DNA from: Halomonas urumqiensis
GTDB taxonomy: Bacteria > Pseudomonadota > Gammaproteobacteria > Pseudomonadales > Halomonadaceae
Direction: 5' to 3'
DNA length: 64,000 nucleotides
Assembly: GCF_003028575.1 (NCBI RefSeq)
Contig: NZ_PYUD01000003.1
Location: 62,001-126,000 of the forward strand
The notes under the pieces are model-generated. The model saw only the letters and a list, made by a program, of their open reading frames with translations, did not search any database and was not told the origin of the DNA. This document shows positions 58,028 to 64,000 of the stretch, piece by piece. The first letter of the stretch is position 1. Each line of letters opens with the position of its first letter. Position numbers and translations under genes: made by a program.

Positions 58028-58115
58028 CTAAGCGTATCCTTGGCGTCGTGATGAAACGTGTGGTGAACGTGAATTCGGCATGAGGCCATGCTGCCGGGGC
58101 GCGCGCGCAGAGAAA

Positions 58116-58156
58116 TCCTCCCAGGGGAGGAAGCGACGGCGTAGAAGGGGGGAGGA
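58116..58156. promoter_or_regulatory. Possible MalT boxes upstream of the GH13 gene
   Basis: GGGGAGGAAG (58124-58133) and GGGGGAGGAG (58147-58156) resemble the MalT consensus GGGGAKGAGG. The first also sits in a perfect 7-bp inverted repeat (TCCTCCC-AG-GGGAGGA, 58116-58131). The orientation is opposite to GH13 transcription, and G-rich sequence is common here, so this is weak. Confidence 0.35.
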
Positions 58157-58164
58157 GACGGCAA

Positions 58165-60876
58165 TCAGGCGCTCGTGCCGTCTCCCTGAATGCGCGAGAG
58201 CAGGTCGGCGGCCAGTGCCACGGCCTCGTCGCGACGGCGGATGTTCTGCTTCTGGTAGAGGCTTCGGATGTGGGTCTTGACCGTGGTCGGAGCCACCGCC
58301 AGCTGCTCGGCGATCTGCTCGTTGGAGAGCCCGGCATGGATCAGCCCGAGGATCTGCCACTCACGCCGGGTCAGTGGCGAGACTCGGATCAACTCGGGCA
58401 CATCACTGCGCGAGACGATATCGGCAATCACCGAGTCATCGAGCATCAAGCGCACGGCGCTGGTGAAGTCGCGGGCGCGCTTGGCAAGCCCCTGCAGGCG
58501 TTCGACATGTCGCCGCGCCAGTTCCTCGAGTTCGCCGCGCTCGAGAAGTAGATCAAGCATCTCGGGCAGCGCCGACCCCAGGCGCAGAAAGCTGCCGGAA
58601 AGCGCCGTGCGGGTGGCAAGCCTAAGCGCCTCATGCAGGTGATCCGGTGCCGTCTCGCGATCCTCGCGTTGCCAGGCCAGTGCCGCCAGGCACAGTCGGT
58701 TGCGATTGGCGTCGGTGACAAGCCCAAGCCGTGCCGTCTGGACCTCCAGCGCCTCGAGTAGCGCCTGCGCCTCGTCGAAGCGGCCAAGCAGGGTCAACGC
58801 CCGAGCGCGGTTGCGCAGATTGCACTGGGCGAAATGATTGGTGGCGGTCGCCGGATCACCGGGCGGTGCTTCCAGTAACCAGCGCGATACGGCATCCAGG
58901 TCGCCATTGGCCTGCCACCAGGCCAGCAGGGTGGCATGGGCATTGGCCTGCCAGTCGATGTGATAGTCGCCCTCGGCGAGTATCTTGCGCATCCGCCGCA
59001 CGTGGTCGGCGCATTGGGCCTGGTCGCCCCGCGACAGCGCCACCTTGGCGAGGCTGACATGGCACTGCAGGGTCCAGCGCTCGCCCTGGGCATCGAGCAC
59101 GGCGATGCCACTCAGGGCGGCCTGTTCCGACTCCTCCAGGCGCTGCCACTCCCACAGCACCTGGCTGCGGATACGATAGAGGAATTCCGAGACCGGCAGG
59201 CGGTCGAGGCCGCTGCGCTCGATATGGGCGAGTGCCCGCTCCTGAACATCGAAAGCCGCCTGCAACCGGCCCTGGGCCACCAGGGTTTCCGACTGATGGC
59301 AGAGCGCCCAGAGCCGCAGCTGGTCATCCTCGATGCGGAGCGCCTCGCGCTCGACGTCGGCGATTCGAGCCAACGACTCTTCCAGATACCCCTGCACGAA
59401 GCGCGCCTCGGCGAGAATCGCCGCCGCCGAGGCCGGCGTGGCCGACAGATAGCGCGCCGGCAGCGTCAAGGCGCGTTCGGCCAGTGGCGCGGCGCGCTCC
59501 GCGTCACCCTGGTTGATCGCCAACTGGGCGCGCAGGGTGGCGAATTCGGCGGCCAGCGCCTGCCAGGCGGGGTCGTCGAGCTGCGCCTCGATCCACTCGA
59601 TGGCGCGTCGCGTGCGGTCGAACTGGTACTGCGCGTGGGTGACCCAGCCGTACACCAGAGTGAGCTTCGGCGAGGCGACGATGCGTGTCTCACCCAGGTG
59701 TGCGAAGGCACGCGCCAGCAACGCGAAGTGTCCATTGGCCAACAGATAGGGCCCTTCGTCCTCGATCAGCGCGCGTAGCGCCTCGGGGTCTCCGGCCTCG
59801 ATCAACTGGTCGAGCGAGCGCGAAGGCTCGCCAAGCGAGCGCCAGGCATCGCTTGCCCTCTGGTGCAGGGCGCGCTGGCTTGCCAGGCTCAGTTCCTGCC
59901 TTCGAAAGCGCAGGTACTGATCGAACAGCCGGTGGAAGTGGAACCACTGCTCGTGAGGGTCGTCACGTTCGAGAAACAGCCCGGCACGCTCCAGCGATTC
60001 AAGACGCTGCGACACCCCTTCGCTGTCGAGGAGCTGCGCCACCAAAGGCGGCGTAAAGCGCTCGAGCACGCCCAATTGCAGCAGCCAGCGACGCTCCGTC
60101 GGGTCCAGTGTCTCGGCGAGCAGGTCGTCGAACCAGGCCACGAAATCGGGATGCGCGCCGTTGAGCCGCTCCAGCAGGTTGTCGAAGCCGGCCCGCGTAG
60201 TGGTGCGGGCGATCAACCAGTCGAGTGCCATCGCCCAGCCACCCGTGCGGCGCAGGGCCCGCTCCAGGCTGACCCGCGCCGGCGGGAAGCTCAACTGCTC
60301 GGCGCACAGCGTCTGGGCCTCCTCCAGGTCGAAGGCCAGCTCCGCCATGCCGATCTCCTCCAGCTCACCGCGCAGGCGCAGCCGGGCAAGGCCGAGCATC
60401 GGCCGCGTACGAGAGATCAGCGTCAGGGTCAGCCAACTCGGCTGATGGCGCAGCCAGATCGCCAGTGCAGCGAGAATATCCGGGTGAGCGATGTGCTCGA
60501 ACTCGTCGAGCACCAGCCGCCCGGGCTCGCCGCGCTCGGGCAGCTCGGCCAACCAGCGCTCCATGCGGTCGGCGAGCGGCAGGCTGCTCTCCTCCACCGG
60601 CAGCTCTCGTCCGCAAGCCTTTTCGAGCAGGGTATGGAAGTAGTCGCCGAAGCGTTCGGGGGCATCGTCACGCCGGTCGAGCTTGAGCCAGGCCGCCGGC
60701 TGTTCCAGGGCCGGCAGCCGCTCGGCTGCCAGGGTCGTCTTGCCGTAGCCGGGTGGCGCCTGGATGACCAGCAGGCGCACCCGCTCGTCGAGAATGAAAT
60801 GATCATTGAGCCGCCCGCGCGCCACCAGGGAAAGCGGCAAGGCGGGCGGAGCAAGCTTATCGTGAATCAGGGTCAT
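58165..60876 (-). CDS. malT: MalT-like LuxR-family ATP-dependent transcriptional activator
   Basis: A 903-residue STAND activator, the size of E. coli MalT (901). N-terminal nucleotide-binding domain with Walker A QAPPGYGKTTLA (39-50) and LVLDEFEHI (Walker B), a long helical TPR-like sensor, and a C-terminal LuxR helix-turn-helix (LTRREWQILGLIHAGLSNEQIAEQLAVAPTTVKTHIRSLYQKQNI). MalT binds ATP and maltotriose. The frame stays open upstream to 61407, but GGGAG and the family start point to 60876. Located directly between the porin and the GH13 gene, it probably activates them. Confidence 0.93.
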   Translation of the reverse strand: MTLIHDKLAPPALPLSLVARGRLNDHFILDERVRLLVIQAPPGYGKTTLAAERLPALEQPAAWLKLDRRDDAPERFGDYFHTLLEKACGRELPVEESSLPLADRMERWLAELPERGEPGRLVLDEFEHIAHPDILAALAIWLRHQPSWLTLTLISRTRPMLGLARLRLRGELEEIGMAELAFDLEEAQTLCAEQLSFPPARVSLERALRRTGGWAMALDWLIARTTTRAGFDNLLERLNGAHPDFVAWFDDLLAETLDPTERRWLLQLGVLERFTPPLVAQLLDSEGVSQRLESLERAGLFLERDDPHEQWFHFHRLFDQYLRFRRQELSLASQRALHQRASDAWRSLGEPSRSLDQLIEAGDPEALRALIEDEGPYLLANGHFALLARAFAHLGETRIVASPKLTLVYGWVTHAQYQFDRTRRAIEWIEAQLDDPAWQALAAEFATLRAQLAINQGDAERAAPLAERALTLPARYLSATPASAAAILAEARFVQGYLEESLARIADVEREALRIEDDQLRLWALCHQSETLVAQGRLQAAFDVQERALAHIERSGLDRLPVSEFLYRIRSQVLWEWQRLEESEQAALSGIAVLDAQGERWTLQCHVSLAKVALSRGDQAQCADHVRRMRKILAEGDYHIDWQANAHATLLAWWQANGDLDAVSRWLLEAPPGDPATATNHFAQCNLRNRARALTLLGRFDEAQALLEALEVQTARLGLVTDANRNRLCLAALAWQREDRETAPDHLHEALRLATRTALSGSFLRLGSALPEMLDLLLERGELEELARRHVERLQGLAKRARDFTSAVRLMLDDSVIADIVSRSDVPELIRVSPLTRREWQILGLIHAGLSNEQIAEQLAVAPTTVKTHIRSLYQKQNIRRRDEAVALAADLLSRIQGDGTSA

Positions 60877-61003
60877 CGGGGGCTCCCTGGCGAAGACGGC
60901 TTGGCACGATGGGTCGATCTTACCGGTAGGCGAGCCGCAACTGCACATGATAGTGACCTGACGGCGATCATCGGGCTTGACGAATCTGTGCAAGCCGAGC
61001 CAG

Positions 61004-61032
61004 AAAAAGCCCGCGGCGAAGTCGCCACGGGC
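61004..61032 (-). terminator. Rho-independent terminator of the porin gene
   Basis: A 10-bp stem (61009-61018 with 61023-61032, one G-T pair) and four-base loop, followed on the minus strand by five T. It lies 67 bases after the porin stop, upstream of malT. Confidence 0.88.
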
Positions 61033-61099
61033 AAGGATCGAGTCGTTGCGGTCCAGGCAACGCGCCAGTCGAACCGCCCCCATCACATGGGGGCGCGAA

Positions 61100-62602
<1,503 letters not shown>

Positions 62603-62694
62603 TCATCCCTTGTTATTGGAAGGTGTTCGACCCACCAGGTCGAGACCGGAGAACGCCGACGTAGCACCTGCCGCCTGGCTGTATCGTTTAAGTC

Positions 62695-62733
62695 CATCGA
62701 CAAAAACCGTCGACAAAGACCATCGACAAAGAC
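62695..62733. repeat. 13-bp tandem repeat, three units
   Basis: Units at 62695-62707, 62708-62720 and 62721-62733 share the pattern CRTCGACAAARAC, and a partial fourth follows. It lies about 100-140 bases upstream of the porin start. Confidence 0.8.
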
Positions 62734-62776
62734 CGTCGGCGCGGCACTTCCCGCCAGCAGGCTGGGCACTCGAGTG

Positions 62777-62796
62777 AAACTTAATCGTTTAAGTTT
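62777..62796. promoter_or_regulatory. LacI-family operator, porin side
   Basis: AAACTTAATCGTTTAAGTTT is a 20-base palindrome with one mismatch and a central CG. It shares the core of the operator at the GH32 gene. Situated 181-200 bases upstream of the porin start. Confidence 0.82.
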
Positions 62797-62821
62797 ATTT
62801 GCTCAATGTCTGGCAGGCGAA

Positions 62822-62839
62822 TTTAGACCAATGTCTAAA
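62822..62839. promoter_or_regulatory. Inverted repeat TTTAGAC-N4-GTCTAAA
   Basis: Perfect 7-bp arms around CAAT. The left arm with CAAA following recurs at 8050-8063 and, less well, on the minus strand near 32821-32836. It looks like a regulator site, identity unknown. Confidence 0.5.
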
Positions 62840-62997
62840 GTCATGACGGGGAACTCTCTTCGCATGATGTAAAGCAGCATAATCATTAGCCTGCACAGTC
62901 AGCAGATGCTTGCCTCTCACGCGCCTGGCGACACCCTAGCTACGACAAAAGTCTAGGTTGATGGGTGGATACCCATGGTCTTTACTAGCGACACGAT

Positions 62998-63011
62998 CTT
63001 AATCGTTTAAG
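62998..63011. promoter_or_regulatory. LacI-family operator, binding-protein side
   Basis: CTTAATCGTTTAAG, same core as at 41782 and 62777. It is 111 bases upstream of the binding-protein start. Confidence 0.8.
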
Positions 63012-63121
63012 AGCGAGATTGATCACCTCACCAATTCCACGCCCGCAACGCTCGATCATTCATTCACGACGCGCCGTTCACAACACGCGATCTACAACAA
63101 GAAGTCGACGAGGAACATGCC

Positions 63122-64000
<879 letters not shown>

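Noticed and set aside
62961-62976. ATGGGT-N4-ACCCAT palindrome as an operator
   Set aside because: Six-base arms with no second copy near a related gene; too weak alone.

Overview
This window looks like chromosomal DNA of a halophilic gammaproteobacterium, most likely of the family Halomonadaceae. It is GC-rich with dense coding. It carries the surE-pcm-DUF368-nlpD-rpoS gene order, a complete Entner-Doudoroff (ED) gene set under a HexR-type regulator, a three-domain EIIA-HPr-EI fructose PTS protein, and a GH13 alpha-glucosidase resembling the characterised Halomonas enzymes. The family assignment is inference from protein similarity and gene order. No rRNA, tRNA, CRISPR array, insertion sequence or prophage gene was seen.

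Layout. (1) 1-2.8 kb: minus-strand operon kdgD-dctP-dctQ-dctM for a sugar-acid TRAP transporter and glucarate/galactarate breakdown, with an inverted pair of GntR/FCD-type operators upstream. (2) 2.9-24.5 kb: housekeeping block: gpsA-sixA, pntAB, a small membrane ORF missed by ordinary length cut-offs (7886-8008), htpG, two thioesterases, slt, lpxL-like, alr, then ftsB-ispD-ispF-truD-surE-pcm-DUF368-nlpD-rpoS. (3) 24.8-31 kb: plus-strand edd-glk-mutarotase-aldo/keto reductase-fructokinase. (4) 31-33.4 kb: xylB beside decayed remnants of a polyol-type ABC transporter. (5) 33.4-40.2 kb: fruR divergent from fruB-fruK-fruA. (6) 40.2-45.6 kb: GH32 sucrose hydrolase, then the galactonate (DeLey-Doudoroff) operon dgoR-dgoD-dgoK-dgoA. 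(7) 45.7-49.7 kb: zwf-pgl-eda divergent from hexR. (8) 49.9-55.2 kb: a PhnD/PhnC/PhnE-like ABC transporter of unknown substrate, RidA, a short DksA-like protein and an MFS carrier. (9) 55.2-64 kb: an alpha-glucoside system: malK-type ATPase, GH13 alpha-glucosidase, MalT-like activator, ScrY/LamB-like porin and a divergent binding protein cut by the window edge.

The sugar genes fit together. Sucrose and maltose-type sugars would enter through the porin and ABC transporter and be split by GH32 or GH13. Glk and fructokinase would phosphorylate the products, and Zwf-Pgl-Edd-Eda would carry them to pyruvate and glyceraldehyde-3-phosphate. Near-identical palindromes (core CTTAATCGWTTAAG) lie at the GH32 gene and twice between the porin and binding-protein genes. 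They tie loci 21 kb apart into one probable LacI-family regulon whose regulator is not in the window. HexR-like boxes precede edd and hexR, and two Cra/FruR-like boxes precede fruB.

No wholly novel system was found. The most unusual items are the shared LacI-type operators, the 40-residue membrane ORF with its own terminator, an in-frame 12-residue triple repeat inside the hexose-6-phosphate mutarotase, the decayed polyol transporter, and a cluster of short tandem repeats in the gaps between sugar genes, including one on each side of dgoK.
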